This document shows, one piece after another, positions 1 to 12,749 of a stretch of DNA of 64,000 nucleotides. Numbering within the stretch: the first letter of the stretch is position 1; each line of letters starts with the position of its first letter. A model generated the notes under the pieces. It was not told the DNA's origin and did not search any database. It was given only the letters and a program-made list of their open reading frames with translations. The DNA lies in assembly GCA_040954595.2 (NCBI GenBank), contig CM082576.2:12152001-12216000 (forward strand), read 5' to 3'. A program made the translations under genes and the position numbers. This DNA comes from Balanoglossus misakiensis (lineage: Eukaryota > Hemichordata).

Positions 1-3000
1 CCGTGGTTTAAAAATGGACGACGAATCGAGCATGCATGGGCTCAGTAGTAGCGAGAAGTTCGGCTGAGATCGGACGCAGGTTCAAGGAATGACAATGAAA
101 GAAAGCTATAGAAGTCTAATTTGTCTCCTACGTAAGATTTGTCTGTTACACCATTGCAAGTTATTGTATCCAGTCTTTGTTGCCACGGCGACCATTCATA
201 AAATCGATCCACGCTTGTCAACAGGGGGTTCAGCTTTCCACTTAACTATCCAATCAAGACTGTTTGGCTGGCTGGAAAAGATACCTTCTATTGTTTGGTC
301 CATTGACGATGTGCTTTGCGAGTCAGCTTTTGCCATTCCAACGACGATAAAGGTTTACTTGGATCCTGCATGTCAGGATCCAGAAAGTGGCACGCTTGAT
401 CTTTGATCAGATCGAAACCACTGCGCTTGATCGCTCTCAGAATTGTTTTTAACTTTTAAAGAAGACTGTCGCCATTATGGGATTATCTTAATTGTAGCGA
501 CAGTTAAAGTTATTTATAGCTATTGTCTTTTGAGCGGATTACTCTTTGTATAATTGGTGGACACATAAATTGTTAATAGCTATAGTTATTTCATCAATAG
601 CAATGACGCGATGGGTGTCAGTCGCTGACATACTATGGTCTGCAAGGCTTGTGCTGTTTGACGTCTGCTCCGATTGGCGACGTCACCGCTTTATGTCTAC
701 TGATTATATACACGTAATATTATTGAGTATTTCCAATCATTTGTTTCGAATACAAATAAACCTCGGAAGTAAGCGATAGAAACGACGGACAAGGTCATTT
801 CATGCTGATGAAGTTAGGTGCGAGGGTCTTGCCATTTTGAACTTTTGAATTTTGAACCATTTCAGCATCCGATCGGCTTCTTCACTGTCATTTTTAACAA
901 AACCTGATAATGTACTCCGTATCCGCTTTGATAAAACAGTGACTTTCGCTCTTTGTTCGCGACGAACTTCTGTCCGTCACAAACAAGTAGTATTTGGGTG
1001 ACATGGAACTGCAGTGCTACATGCACAATGGTACGGACACTCTCCAGTCGTGGTTTGTGCATGCGTTGTTGTTGGAAGTTCCCTGCTGGTCAGTCAGATA
1101 GTCAGTAAGTCAGTCAGTCGGCATCCGAGCGAGCCAGGTACCGCCTTTGTATACTAACTGGTGAAGTTTACTATGCGGTTCAGTTTGATTAGTTCGACAC
1201 CACATCCTTTCATGTCCAGACACGCACAAATCCAACAGTAACACAAACCTGCCGCAACACGGGTCATGTGGATTTTCCGCCTCTTGGTATGTCTTCCAGT
1301 TGACTTTGAGATAATGGGTGATTGTGTGAGAATCTGAATGGTACAGAACGCCATCATGCCAGGTGACGCAGTCGCAGGTTTAGCCAAGCCTTGCCTTGCC
1401 TTGTATGTTGTGCTTTGCGATGTCAATAGACTTGGCGGGCTTTGTATTTTGCGATCAATGTACGTACGTGTGTGGCATTACGATTAATTGCGTGACAAAA
1501 TGTACTCCTCTCTCTTAACCGAAGATTTCTCGGCGATAAGCAACATTGTTGAGAATATTGGGATGAAAATGAATCGGCTACTCTCAAATGCTATTTTTTC
1601 TGCAACTTCTATCGTGGATGGTTTACTCACTCCAAAATTCGTCCAACAACACCGCAAATATCATACATTCAACTCTAGCTGTACTACATTCAAACTGTTG
1701 TTCGAAATGTCAATTCCAATCACATTATTCTGAATATGTTTTTCTTTAATTTAGTTCTGCCAGCGCAATTTCGGGCCTACCAACAATCATCGCTCACGTC
1801 TGCCGGCGTGTACGTGCCGCTCTGAGTGTATGCGCGTCAACGGACGACATCTGAAGTGTACCATTCTTTAATTAATACGTCTGTTTTGTGAAGTCCTATG
1901 ACGAGTCACACATACATAGTTAGTTTTGTCAGTGACCGTGAGTGCAGCGTGCAATCCCCAAAGCCACAAAGCACATTCTTCGCGTTTAGTCCGAGTGAAA
2001 TCAAACGCCGGCTCCACAGTGCGTGACGATCGCCGTTTGACGCGCTTTGATAACTTGAAGGAACCAAGAGCAAACGTCAATGCACCGCTTCTGTTACATG
2101 TCCCTTGTCAGCTTCATGATCACCGTACCGTACACCCTCCCTGCCCGGCCCTCCCACAGTCGGTCTTTGCTCAGGCGTTTGTCAACGTTTTCATCATCAT
2201 GGTGGTGATATTTGTTGATTCATGAGACATGATTAATGACGAGCCGCAAAATGCTCGACGTCAAACGCGGCAGGGTTCGGCACGAATTGACGTAAATCTG
2301 TCGCAAATTATTTCGTTTACTATCGATTTTCGCTCCGTTTCCCCGTGTGGATAATACCGTCACGTACAGCGATGGGATAAACTGCCCATGCTCAGCTGCT
2401 GTACCGGTATGTTTTCTAATGCTTCAACCCTGCCAGCCGCAAACACAATTTCAGCCAACGTTAATTACCTCTAGGAGGAACGTCAGGACGAAGGGGGACT
2501 GTGATGAAGTTTCCAAGGTTTCAATTGAACCGAATTTGATCAAATCAGGGAAACAAACTATAAATTGTAACGGAGACGCTGTGCATTAATCGATGTCTGG
2601 AAGGAGAGCTTGATCGATGATTTGGCCAATAAAGAACAGCCGATTCAATGAAACGATGTCAATTTGCCTGACATCTATAAACGAGCGAAGAAAGGAGTGT
2701 ACGCAAACGAGCCGATGTGCACGTAAATATTAGACGAATGTGCCATTTTGCCGAGATATCTCTTCGTTCCATGATTATTTAAATTATTAAAAGAAGACGC
2801 GTCACACATCGATCTCTTCGTGCCATACAGACCAGTCTCCGGTTTCCGTCTATTGTCAAACAACAAACGTCCACTTATAAGGTCGCCAAAAACATCTAAT
2901 TAACCGCAACAATTCGATTTTCTCGGTAGTGTTTATCATTGGTTGCGACACGTACGCCAATCCGAGCGAGGGAGATCAATGTTTGGAATAACCATGGAAA

Positions 3001-4558
3001 CTGTCGGTTCATATTTTATCTCAGATTACACTTGACTCGCGAGGAGGAGGATATTATTAATCCCCTAAGTAAGACACCGGAACAAGATTATCACTGGTCG
3101 ATATCAGACTCAGTACATTGACTGTTTTATTGGAACGAAGAAAAAAATATATACAAAATGACAGTGTTCATTTGAATTTCACGTCGGACCTGTGCATACA
3201 TAATTTGCGAGCCGGTGCACTCATTTCAATGACGATCTACACACAGATCAAACAGAACTAATTAAATTATTCGACCACGTGATCTCTGCCTTGGTGACAT
3301 TCGCCGTATTTACATATCGTAATTATATGGAGGCAAACTGTGTATAAATGACAAATAGGTTGATAGATGAGAAACTCGAGTCAATTTCCATTGTAAACAC
3401 AATCAAAGGGGTAAATCAATGATGCGGAAACGCTGAGCTTTTATCGTTCTCATAATTAGCCGTTCCTTGGAGACAAGAGTCAATATTGATTCAATTTTCA
3501 GTCTGTGTCACGTGACATACTAGTATCTAATAGGTTCGTGTAAAAAAGAACGTAAATTGCTAAATATTTCCACTTGAAGGAATCAAAATTTTCAGTGGAA
3601 ATCAAAGTTTTTTTGTCAGTTGTAAATCCAAACTATAAACATGGCAGACAGTTGTGATATTCGGCACAAAAGTTGAACTCATACCTTATTGCACTTCAAA
3701 TAATTCCTCAGAAAATGTTATTCCGTTCTATCCTGCAAGTGGTGTTGGTGACTAATGAACTACACGTGAAGTGGACAGTCACCAGACGGAGGGTTGACCG
3801 GATCTATTTTAACTCACCAGAGAGGGCGCTCAATATGTGTACTGACCAAATCGAGATGAGTGACTCAGTTCTGCTCTGGAATTTTCGACGTTCACTAGTT
3901 AAAAACACAGGTGTCTGTCTAATGGTCTTATTTACATATTTTTATGTCGAGAAGAGAAGGAACGTGCAAAAAGTGGCCATCTTGATTATTTAAGAAAATA
4001 CAGGTCACCTTGTCACTGAGACCCACGCTTGCTAAATTTTGACTTTGGCTTCCTTGGGGGAATTGCAGTCAAGAGCCGTACCTCATTCTGTAAAACACAA
4101 AGTACTTTCAACTTCTTGAACCATTACCGGATAAACAGCCTAATGACGTTCTTTCCAGTTGGTCCAATGCTTCTTTTGCTGATCATGATCCGCCAATGCG
4201 TTGAAATGTGAAGGCATCTCTCTGTAGAAGGGTAAATACCGTTGAAAGCGAGTCAGAGGTAGATTTTCATTCCCCAAAGCACGACATGATCAGCGTAATT
4301 TTAACAATATTTCCTAAGAGACTTCCGCTGATACGTCAGTCAGTGACGTCATATTATCCAGCCGCCGAAACCGGCAACACGTGGTACTCGTGATTCATTC
4401 ACTGAAACCCAGAATCCGAAGTGATCCAAGTAAATGTACGTATTGATAACGGTGAATCTCGCCGATCTCGCATCGGGGACATTTTTTACAGATTGTTTAA
4501 GTGACGGCACAAACTTTACGCGCGATACTTTATCATAGATTGCAGTGGGATTCCGTTG
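1..4558. other. Spacer downstream of the first array gene, no gene seen
   Basis: No convincing coding region on either strand. All open frames are short, lack a plausible start context or protein-like composition, and sit in AT-rich sequence unlike the GC-rich genes that follow. Visible structure is minor: a 9-bp inverted repeat around a BamHI-like site at 360-382, a run of CAGT words near 1090-1120 and a CRE-like TGACGTCA near 4340. The distal part of the 3' untranslated region of the neighbouring gene probably lies at its right edge, but I saw no clear AATAAA there. Confidence 0.5.
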
Positions 4559-6106
4559 CTAGCATTCATCAGATTCGACCTCGGCTAACGTTTCGTTCCT
4601 GAGTGAGTACTGCCTCAGATACCGAACATCGTCATAGTTCTTAACATGGGACGACTTTCCAGTGAGTCGCTCATACTCCATGTTTTCGGACGTCGCTCGG
4701 TTTTTCAGAAGCTCCTGCACCAGGCTTTTCAGCTGCACCGACGGCCGGCGCCTGTTCACTCGCTCTTCTACGTTGCCTCCCTTCTCGCTTATCTTCAGAG
4801 TGCGCAGCCTTTTCCAGATCGTGGCTTTCTCGTCGAGTTGCCCGATATCGGCTGGAACGCCTGGCTCGTTCGCCACGGTAAACCTGACCGTTTTGGACTT
4901 GAGCGGCGGTGACGTGACTCCGTCGGACGACGCTGACGTCAGAGATGATCCCGTCGTCTTCGGCCTGCTGTCCGCAACAACACCCGTTGAAACTCCTTCG
5001 GATGTGGGGTTCGCCGCTGTCGCGTCCACTGCTCCCTGCAGAATTGAATTCGTCTTTATGCGCGGCATGATCGACGACCATTTCTCCTTCGTTCCTTCCT
5101 TACTTCCGTCCTCCGTCGAGCTGCTCCCGCCTGTCGTCAGCTGCTTGCCGCTTGAAGTCGTCGAGTAGCGGTCAGTCTCGTCTCTGCGCTGGCCAGTGGC
5201 GCGAATGTGACTGTCTATCGCCGGCAGGAGCGGTACCCGCTCGGTCGTGTCGCTCGCCGCGGCACTTCCCCGGGAATCCCCGACGCTGGTTCCCGTTGGT
5301 TCCACTCCGTAGGCCCGCTGCAGGTCTAGAATCGTTTCCCACCCGTCTATGTCGATCCTCTTGAACACTTTCCTGTTCTCGCAGCGTTTTCTGATGATCA
5401 CGAGGGGATCGACCGGCCCCGCGGTGAATGCGTCTGGAATCACCACACTCGGCGGGTTGCCACCGTGGAAATGTCGCACCACTATTTTGCCGTCCGACAT
5501 GAAGGTGTCCGGCGTACTGGCCGTTCGTTGCCTCCCGATCAGCGGCAGAGTGTGGCTCCTTGCCAGCCCTTCGACCATCTCGGTCGTTTTCCTCGCCCTT
5601 TCCCCAAACGCACTGACCGACCTCCGATGCAGCGAGTACTTCTGTACTTTGTACCTGGCCTCCTTGATGGTCGGCGAAATCTTCACGTTGACCGTTTCGT
5701 GCACTTTGATGTCCATGGTCTTGGCCTGCTGCAGGTCCCACCTCTCCATCGCCCCCACCTTCCGGATTTCCGCCAGCGCTGACCTGTAGAAGTCCTCCCT
5801 GGGTGTGTTCACGTGCTTCGCCATGTTCGTCCCGAACTCGTCTTCCATGAGCGGGAGGATGATGAACCGCTTTTTGTTCTTGTTTTCCTGCCAGTAATTG
5901 AACTGCCCCAGCTCCTTCTTCAGCTTTCGCGCCTCCAGCTCGTGGTTTTCCATCACCCTCAGGTAGTCTTTCCTCAGCTCCGCCTGCCGTTTCTCCAACA
6001 TCACCGAGTGCGATTTATTCTTGTGTCCCACCATGAGAGAGGTGTCAGACTTCTTGTACAGCGCCTGCGCTACCCCCTCGCTGTTGGACACTTGTAACGG
6101 ACCCAT
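4559..6106 (-). CDS. Uncharacterized coiled-coil/LPxI-motif protein, array member A (515 aa)
   Basis: One uninterrupted reading frame of 515 codons with no introns. The ATG at 6106 sits in a strong context (catcATGG). The product is hydrophilic, basic and rich in Ser/Thr. Residues 35-66 form a charged helix likely to be a coiled coil, with the family core MENHELEARKLKKELGQF (51-68). A hydrophobic-then-basic segment, DPLVIIRKR, lies at 232-240. LP-type motifs are TLPLI (185-189), LLPAID (292-297) and IMPRI (345-349). The second half is low-complexity Ser/Thr/Gly/Glu and looks disordered. There is no signal peptide or membrane segment. It is the longest single-exon member and the leftmost in the window; the array could continue outside. 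I do not recognise the family, so the function is unknown. Long open frames on the opposite strand here are composition shadows. Confidence 0.8.
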   Translation of the reverse strand: MGPLQVSNSEGVAQALYKKSDTSLMVGHKNKSHSVMLEKRQAELRKDYLRVMENHELEARKLKKELGQFNYWQENKNKKRFIILPLMEDEFGTNMAKHVNTPREDFYRSALAEIRKVGAMERWDLQQAKTMDIKVHETVNVKISPTIKEARYKVQKYSLHRRSVSAFGERARKTTEMVEGLARSHTLPLIGRQRTASTPDTFMSDGKIVVRHFHGGNPPSVVIPDAFTAGPVDPLVIIRKRCENRKVFKRIDIDGWETILDLQRAYGVEPTGTSVGDSRGSAAASDTTERVPLLPAIDSHIRATGQRRDETDRYSTTSSGKQLTTGGSSSTEDGSKEGTKEKWSSIMPRIKTNSILQGAVDATAANPTSEGVSTGVVADSRPKTTGSSLTSASSDGVTSPPLKSKTVRFTVANEPGVPADIGQLDEKATIWKRLRTLKISEKGGNVEERVNRRRPSVQLKSLVQELLKNRATSENMEYERLTGKSSHVKNYDDVRYLRQYSLRNETLAEVESDEC

Positions 6107-9031
6107 GATGGCCGAGAATCAGTTCCAGGCGTCCTTCGCTGTGACGTTACAAGAATTACACACGCACAGTGTTACATTTTTTCAATTGCACTTTCTGCTG
6201 TTCTTCCTCAGTCTGTCTTTTCTGCCAACTACACACACACCGTTGCCAACGTCGATGCCGATGCTAAGTCACGTGGTTTGTTGTTGTGTTTACCTTCTCC
6301 CCGGTGTGCAAATTTGCGAAGTTGCCGAGATTGAAAGTGGTGACCGCGTAATCCCCGATGAACACTATCTAGCGAACAAATGTTTGCGGAGAAATTTTTG
6401 CCCCGCATACGGCGTGTGGACTATGGAATGCCGGTGGATCAATCCCGTACACGACAGCAGATTTTTTTTACAAACGACTCACCGGACTCTGAGACGCGGA
6501 CGTGGAAATTCTTCCCCCAGTGTTGCGAACAAGGTGCCCTCCGTCCGAAACAGCGCAACGCTAACAAAAAAAAACTAACTTTTATTGACCATTCACCACT
6601 CGCGCTAAAAGTTTCACGACCGTCCAACAGACTCAAAAAGAACTTTTCATGCCGACCGCGAGGTATCGATTTCTGATGCCACGCAACCGCAGCCGCTCCG
6701 TTCTGTTTATTGCTCCGTGCGGCAACCGGCATTGATTTTTTGGTAATCACTGCTCGGTTTGTTTTCGATCCACGCAACGTCACTCTCATTTATAGCGGAT
6801 GGCAAATACCGTTCGATATATCTGGTTCACCAAGTCACGCGCCTTTCAAGGATAATCCTGCACTCAGTAAACATCGGTGTATTCATTGCCCATTGTTCCC
6901 TTCAACCGAGTCGAGTGGTATTTGGAATTGGTCCGTTTCGGCAACCAATTATTTAATTAACACGTGGCCATGACAACTTGTGTTGTTTTCTTTTTGTTTT
7001 AATAATTCAACAAACAACACTTATCGTCGGCCCATTTTAAAGCTCTTGCTAAATGTTAATTGAACGCGAAATAATCATGATTAACGATACCGTAAAAACT
7101 GAGATGATAAAATCGAACGTCCCTGTTCATTTTCTTATTGTTTTTTTTTATAAGCCCAACAAACAAAATTAATATTTTCATCGATTTAGCTAATCGGTAA
7201 TTCAAGCGTGAAAAAATATTCATGATTGATCACACGTCCGTAAAAAAACTGACGAAAAATAAAGTTGAACGTCACTGTCGCGATGTAATTTGCCTCTAAC
7301 GTACAGCCCGCTTCGTTCAAAGTAGCGCTTGGTTTTAAGCGACACAACAAGGAAAGTTTGAAGTTAAATAAAAGTCCGCAAAAACCTTCTGTATCGTAGA
7401 AAGCCATGACCATCCCCACATACTCGGTTTAGCACAAATAATTGAAAGATTTTTGTCCACACCATTGCTTGTTCGCACGTGAGTGACCAAGTTTACATCA
7501 GACAAGATATAAGCCAACGATGGTGGCGCTCTATCAACTTACCAGTTGACGAGGAAAATGAGTCACTGAGCAATGGATGAGATTCTATTATCTCTTTTAT
7601 TTATTTAAAATTTATTGAATACACATTATATATGTGAAATTGTAATAAAAAATAATCATTGCACAATAATGTTATCTTGGACGTTAGTGTCATCGTTGCG
7701 ACCTTTGACCACAATGACCCCAGGTCCCTTCCAACTTATCCAAGAAAAGACATGACAACTGCTGACTAGACGCCAAAGACAGCAAAATCATATAAATTCA
7801 ACATTGTTGTTGTCTAAAATCGGGTAAAATAAAAAAAGATTTCTCTGAAGATTTAATTGTCCGCTCGGAAGATTCACACTTTCACGTACCATATAAATGA
7901 TATTTGGACATGTAAGTTGCAGGATACTTTCGATCACAACTGACGGTGGCGCCCTCCAACCGTCGTCAAAATAATAAAAAACAATGCACTGAATGTTGAC
8001 CAGACTCGTTGGGGTCAAAAATCGTTTGTCATGTTTATGCAATCTGAGCGAGATGCGTTGCATATCGTCGATGGTACGCATGGTAGTATTTTCTGTTCAC
8101 TGAAACGCTAAGTTTCTGCAGTTGTTCTGAATCGCCCAAATCTATCCACTCCAGCAATCGCGACCAGCGCAAGTTTTGCAATCTTGCAATCTTGAAACTC
8201 AATTACTTGTAAATTGGTGACTTCGCAACAAGTTGTAAACATAGCATCATCCTTACTTGAGTCATATCAAATTAATGCACATGTAAATAGAGAATTCCTG
8301 TCAATAAAATAGCCCTGTCACATACTCAGTGTATACTGTGTCTCCATTCATGGGCTGGGCGCCTAGTCAAGTCTTCGGACATGTCAACTTTAAAACCACC
8401 TGTTAGATCAATATTCCGTCAATAAAACAAGTCAGAAAATACAAATATACTACAAATATACTAGTCTCGCCCAGAGAGTCGCCGTGCGTTTCTTTCGTGG
8501 CCGTCGATCACGCGACGCCGTCCGTAAGCTACTACATGGACATGTAGCAGTATCATTACTATAAAAGACTGCAAATCAACGTGTCACGTGATATGGACAT
8601 GGGGAATTTGCATATAACGGCGTTTCGTTATATTCAAACAAGGCATCAAGTGGAGCGACGTGTTAATGGATGGTGGACACCCATAGGGAAATGATTAACA
8701 ATTGTCGATGAAGAGTGTTTGCATCTTCGTCAGTTGATTTTTCGTTGCTAAATCTGCATACTTCGTATGGTTAGTAGCTTGTCCTGCGGATTATTGTCAA
8801 AGTCACATTTCAAAATATCGTGCGAGGTGATCGGAAATCTGTATCATAACATGTACTTACCAGAATTCTAAGCACTTAACCATATATGATCTCTCTCAAC
8901 ATTAATTCTATATATTTTGTGTAAATTAAAACGAGTGATTTCAATCAAAGTGGAAATGTCTTCTGTTTGGAGTTTCTGGGCCAAAATTTTTCACTTTGGT
9001 GTGGCTGTGTCTAATCTTGTGCGGCATACGT
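6107..9031. other. Spacer between array members A and B
   Basis: Contains the promoter side of member A, immediately right of 6106, and the 3' flank of member B. No TATA box is obvious for A. GC content is high near 6.1-6.8 kb and drops sharply afterwards. Open frames at 6.0-6.8 kb lack conserved features and overlap each other on both strands, so I take them as promoter-proximal GC shadows. A short inverted repeat lies near 8528-8550 (arms CTACTACATG and CATGTAGCAG). Confidence 0.45.
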
Positions 9032-10129
9032 TCACTGGATCGAAATTACACTCGGAGAAATTACAGACCCCATTTTTCTTCTGGGCGTTGACGTTGGCGG
9101 CGGCAGCGACGAAGATGGTCGATTTGTGGCCGTCGGCGACTTCAGCGCCGAGTTGCTGTTGACGTCGATCGGGGAGTCCTTGCTTTCGGCGGCGGGGCCG
9201 GCGCCCCCGCGGTAGGACGACGGCCTCCTGACCGGCACCGTTGCCAGGGAAGTTCTGGAGAACGCTCTGGTCAGCTGGCGCAGTTTCCCCACCTGTTCGT
9301 TGTACTTGGCGCTTATCCGCCGGTTCACCTCGTTGTACTCCTCCTCGGGCTCCGGGTCGGCGCCCCGATAGTGGGAGAAAGAGCGGCCGCGCACCCTGAC
9401 TTGGCGGAGGTGTCTGTCCTTGTTGCCGTCGTCGTTGTTGTCCGGTGCCCCGTGAAAGCGCGGATTTGGATTTCCTTCCTCTTCTTTCTTCTTCTCCAGC
9501 ATGGAGAACAGCGTGTTGCAAATGCTGGCTCTCAGCATGATCGCCTTCTGCCTGTCTTTGAACTTCCAGAAGGAGTTCTTGTTGTTGGTGGCTTTCCTCA
9601 GGTGCTTTTCCGCGTCCGACGGCGTGGAGAAACTGGCTCTCCGGGCCCAGTAACTCAAACCCGGCGCCTGTGGCGAAGTCGAAGCGTCGGGGCCTTCTTC
9701 GGAGTTCTCCGAGCCCTCGTCGTCGAAGGGGTCGCTGTATAGAGAGCGCTTTCTCACCGGTTTGGCCTCGTTCTGCAGGAAATTGTGACTTCGCGGTAGA
9801 CCCACCTCGGCGATAGACAGCGGGGGTCTGCTCACTGAGTCGGCCGCGGGCTCGAAAACGGGTTTCTCGTCGGCCTTTCCCGTTGCCCGCTTCGCCGTCT
9901 TCTGTCCGGCGACGTATATTCCCTTGTCGTCGACGGTTTGTACGGATCGCAGAAACTGCTTTGTCTCGTTCAAACAGCGTTGGTGGGACAGCATGTTCAT
10001 AGAGTGGCTCCGTTCCAACTTGGCCGTCTTTTTCTCCAGTTCCGCTTCCCTGTGCCGGTACTGCCTAGAATTCATCACTTCAACTTCACCGAGCGTGATT
10101 CGATGCGGAAAATGTCCCCTTTTCGACAT
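9032..10129 (-). CDS. Uncharacterized coiled-coil protein, array member B (365 aa)
   Basis: Single-exon gene. The frame is open slightly upstream to a GTG, but the first ATG is at 10129 (acaaaATGTCG), giving 365 residues beginning MSKRGHFPHR. Residues 24-64 form a charged helix whose core, MLSHQRCLNETKQFLRSVQ (46-64), aligns with the other members, though the Glu at position 7 and the Leu at position 11 of the core are replaced. The remainder is basic and Ser-rich. A stretch with NSFWKFKDR and a second short helix follows, and the tail is rich in Ser and Pro. The LP-x-[IL]-D motif seen in the other single-exon members is not visible, so B is the most divergent of the five. A TATA-like element lies only about 31-38 bases upstream of the ATG. 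Function unknown. Confidence 0.75.
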   Translation of the reverse strand: MSKRGHFPHRITLGEVEVMNSRQYRHREAELEKKTAKLERSHSMNMLSHQRCLNETKQFLRSVQTVDDKGIYVAGQKTAKRATGKADEKPVFEPAADSVSRPPLSIAEVGLPRSHNFLQNEAKPVRKRSLYSDPFDDEGSENSEEGPDASTSPQAPGLSYWARRASFSTPSDAEKHLRKATNNKNSFWKFKDRQKAIMLRASICNTLFSMLEKKKEEEGNPNPRFHGAPDNNDDGNKDRHLRQVRVRGRSFSHYRGADPEPEEEYNEVNRRISAKYNEQVGKLRQLTRAFSRTSLATVPVRRPSSYRGGAGPAAESKDSPIDVNSNSALKSPTATNRPSSSLPPPTSTPRRKMGSVISPSVISIQ

Positions 10130-10159
10130 TTTGTCCACACTATTCTGGTCCAGACAGAC

Positions 10160-10167
10160 TTTATATA
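10160..10167 (-). promoter_or_regulatory. TATA box of array member B
   Basis: TATATAAA on the minus strand, 31-38 bases before the member B ATG. With usual TATA-to-start spacing, transcription would begin within a few bases of the ATG, implying an extremely short leader. Otherwise the real start site lies elsewhere. Confidence 0.5.
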
Positions 10168-10214
10168 AACATCCAAGTTAGCGGTCGGCGGCGAAATCAA
10201 ATCGTACTCAGGCC

Positions 10215-10505
10215 ATGAAGTACGAGCCCCTCCCGACCAAGCAGCGCGAAAACCTCTCCCTGCCAGCAGCGTTTGCGCTCAAGACTGGAGCTATTCGCGA
10301 GGAACGTTGTTATTTAACGCTAGAATTCGTACCTTGGGGCAAAAGCGCTCATTTCCCCCCAAAGCGACCCGAGTATCCGAAGGATGCCATCCCCGACTTC
10401 AATACAGAGATAGAAAACTTATTCGCCCGCTCGCCACAAGAAGCGACGAAAATTCGTTATATTTCCTTCGCTCGTCGTAAGACCGGTGTCTCAAACGCCT
10501 TTTGA
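10215..10505 (+). CDS. Possible small divergent gene (96 aa)
   Basis: An ATG-initiated 96-codon frame pointing away from member B, starting about 85 bases from its start codon and ending in TGA at 10505. Composition is protein-like (mixed charged and aromatic residues, no long repeats), and it contains LSLPAA near residues 15-20, faintly reminiscent of the LP motifs of the array. There is no recognisable domain, signal peptide or membrane segment. It may be a real small gene sharing a bidirectional promoter with B, an upstream exon of something larger, or a chance frame in a GC-rich promoter. I lean toward uncertain. Confidence 0.22.
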   Translation: MKYEPLPTKQRENLSLPAAFALKTGAIREERCYLTLEFVPWGKSAHFPPKRPEYPKDAIPDFNTEIENLFARSPQEATKIRYISFARRKTGVSNAF

Positions 10506-12749
10506 CGCGTTCTCGAGTCTTAAGTAAAGAGAGTAAAGTGGGGCTGATATGATCGTGTCTGTCTTGTTTGTTTTGTTCGTTATATGTAAATTGTGAAGAT
10601 CTAAATTCGGCTTGAAAGGTTTCTTTTGTACAGATGCATTCCCCCGGTTGAATGGGATGCGACTACTTGAAGTGATCGAACAAACAGTGAAGAACGCGGA
10701 GAGACAACATACGGAAATGTGGACGCCCAACTCAGATGGTGTTAATGAGGAAAACGCGTATTTTGTCAAACGATTATCATGGGTAGTGGGCAGTTTCAAA
10801 AAACTGCTGCGATTTGGTGCGTGTTAAAAAAAGATCACTTTTGCTGGGCTGAAAAACGCAGTACCTTGAGGGCGCCTGTTGCGTGGCTTTCTTTTTCGTC
10901 ACTGGGGTCGAACGACAGAACATGTAATTTGAGATAATCCTTCTTTTGGCTCTTTGGATGTCAAACTGAATGCGGCGACAGTAGTTCGAGAGATGATGAA
11001 ATCGGTAAGAAGATCAACAATAAAAGAGGGGAAAGGGGGTTTTGTACAATCGCTGACAATGGGTCAAAAGCTGCAGGGACGTCAAGCGGAATATGCTGTT
11101 AATTGGCAAACGAAAAACTCGGGGCTTTGAGATGTCAGTATGCGAGAGTGTGTCTCTGGGGGCTTGTTCTCATTTGTAAGCCATTATCCCGCAATTTGAC
11201 AAAACCCGCCTTTGAAGAATCGCAACACCAATAACCGATTAGTCTACGGGGATTAGGTGTTTGGGCTGCGAGGAAACCGTGACCATGCCCCCAGGGGGGA
11301 GTGGATGACGTGCTTCTGTAAACACAGGTTGTCAACGTCTACGCAAAAAATAGAAAGTGCAAACAAACTGCTCATTTATATCCTTCACTGCAGACGTACC
11401 TATATAGAATAGTACTTGTCAATTTCCCGGATGTTTGCTGCTATTTTGAGTACCTCCTTCCACCTCTCCAGGTAACTTCACAAGGAGTGGGTTTTTTAAT
11501 CAAAAGAAACGAGTAAATAAAACCGCTTTTTGTGGAGAAGAAAGAGGCCCTGGATAACAAGTGGCAAAAGCAAATAGTGAAACGAGCGAAGGTTTTTTTT
11601 GTGTGTGTGAAGTGTCCAGCTGGTCGCGTGGTCGTCCTTGTCAGTCATTAGACTCACCTATGAATAAATTGAACGAAATATAACAAAGAATAAAAGAAAT
11701 AACGACTAGAGTCATTCAGTTTTTGTTTCAAATATTGCCAATTTTTATATGTCGAACTTAGCATTACACAATGTGAGATTTGAAGTCTCTTACAAGCACA
11801 GATTGATGAGGTTGACAATTTAACACAACGTCACGTTAATAGTAAACAATCTTTTCCGTGCCTTATTTCCTCGCCTTTAATGTAAATATCGATTTTTCTC
11901 ACATACTGCAAACAACACTTCAAATTGAAACAATTCATGCGACTTCTCAGACGTGGCTGACGAGAGAGAAAAAGTGCATTAATGCTCTCGAATTCTACCA
12001 ATTAACAGTTGTGTTTACATATAGATAAGTTAAACTATGGTACACTTTTAATGACACAAACCTGTCTGTTCACTTCTCGTTATGTCGAAAGCAATCATGT
12101 GATGTCAAAATCAATATCGGGCAAAACACACAATTCATTTTTTTTAATTCTTGCAATTCTTTGCAATACATACTGACGTGTTATCAGTGCTGATAGAAGG
12201 CGGGAGTTTCTATAGAGAGACACTGCGGGGGAAATGGTTGCATTTAAATTTGAAATTCAGTCGGGGAGCGGATATCTATTGATTTTACCGCCTGACGCAA
12301 GTGATCATGAGTGCTTGGTGGTTTCAACGGATAATATAAAACGTCACCGCATAAAACTCACAGGTGTAATTGTGTCAAGACAAATAACATAAACTTTGAA
12401 TCGGGTCGTCAAAAATGCCGAATGCCCGATGACGATGGCAAGTATTACTGCCAATATCAACAAAAGAAAGAGACCGAACATAAAACTTAATCACGTTGCT
12501 ATGCCCTAATCGTTAAAATTCGTTCCAATATGGTAGCTAGGCTACCCACAGACAGAATTTATAAAGTAACAGTCAAAATTGCATTGTTTTCTGCAAAAAA
12601 CGCACTGATAAATAAACACTTTACAGCGTCCTGCAACGAAATATTGGTGTTTGCTTCAAATCGCAGGAACACGCAGGAAATGTTCGCTCAGGTTTCTGTA
12701 GCGGCTGCGGATCCAATATGGTCGCTTGCTATAGTTACATCACTCAGGT
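10506..12749. other. Spacer between array members B and C
   Basis: AT-rich sequence without supported genes. The longest frames (about 100 codons at 10.49-10.83 kb) overlap on opposite strands and have no recognisable content. The right end should contain the 3' untranslated region of member C, whose stop codon is at 12750. No clear polyadenylation signal was found close by. Confidence 0.4.

Noticed and set aside
360-382. 9-bp inverted repeat with a 5-base loop
   Set aside because: A short hairpin with no terminator logic in a eukaryotic spacer and no flanking feature. Likely chance.
4662-5789. Long plus-strand frames of 105-168 codons opposite array member A
   Set aside because: They are antisense to a 515-codon frame with family motifs. 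GC-rich coding sequence commonly leaves open antisense frames, and none shows a recognisable feature.
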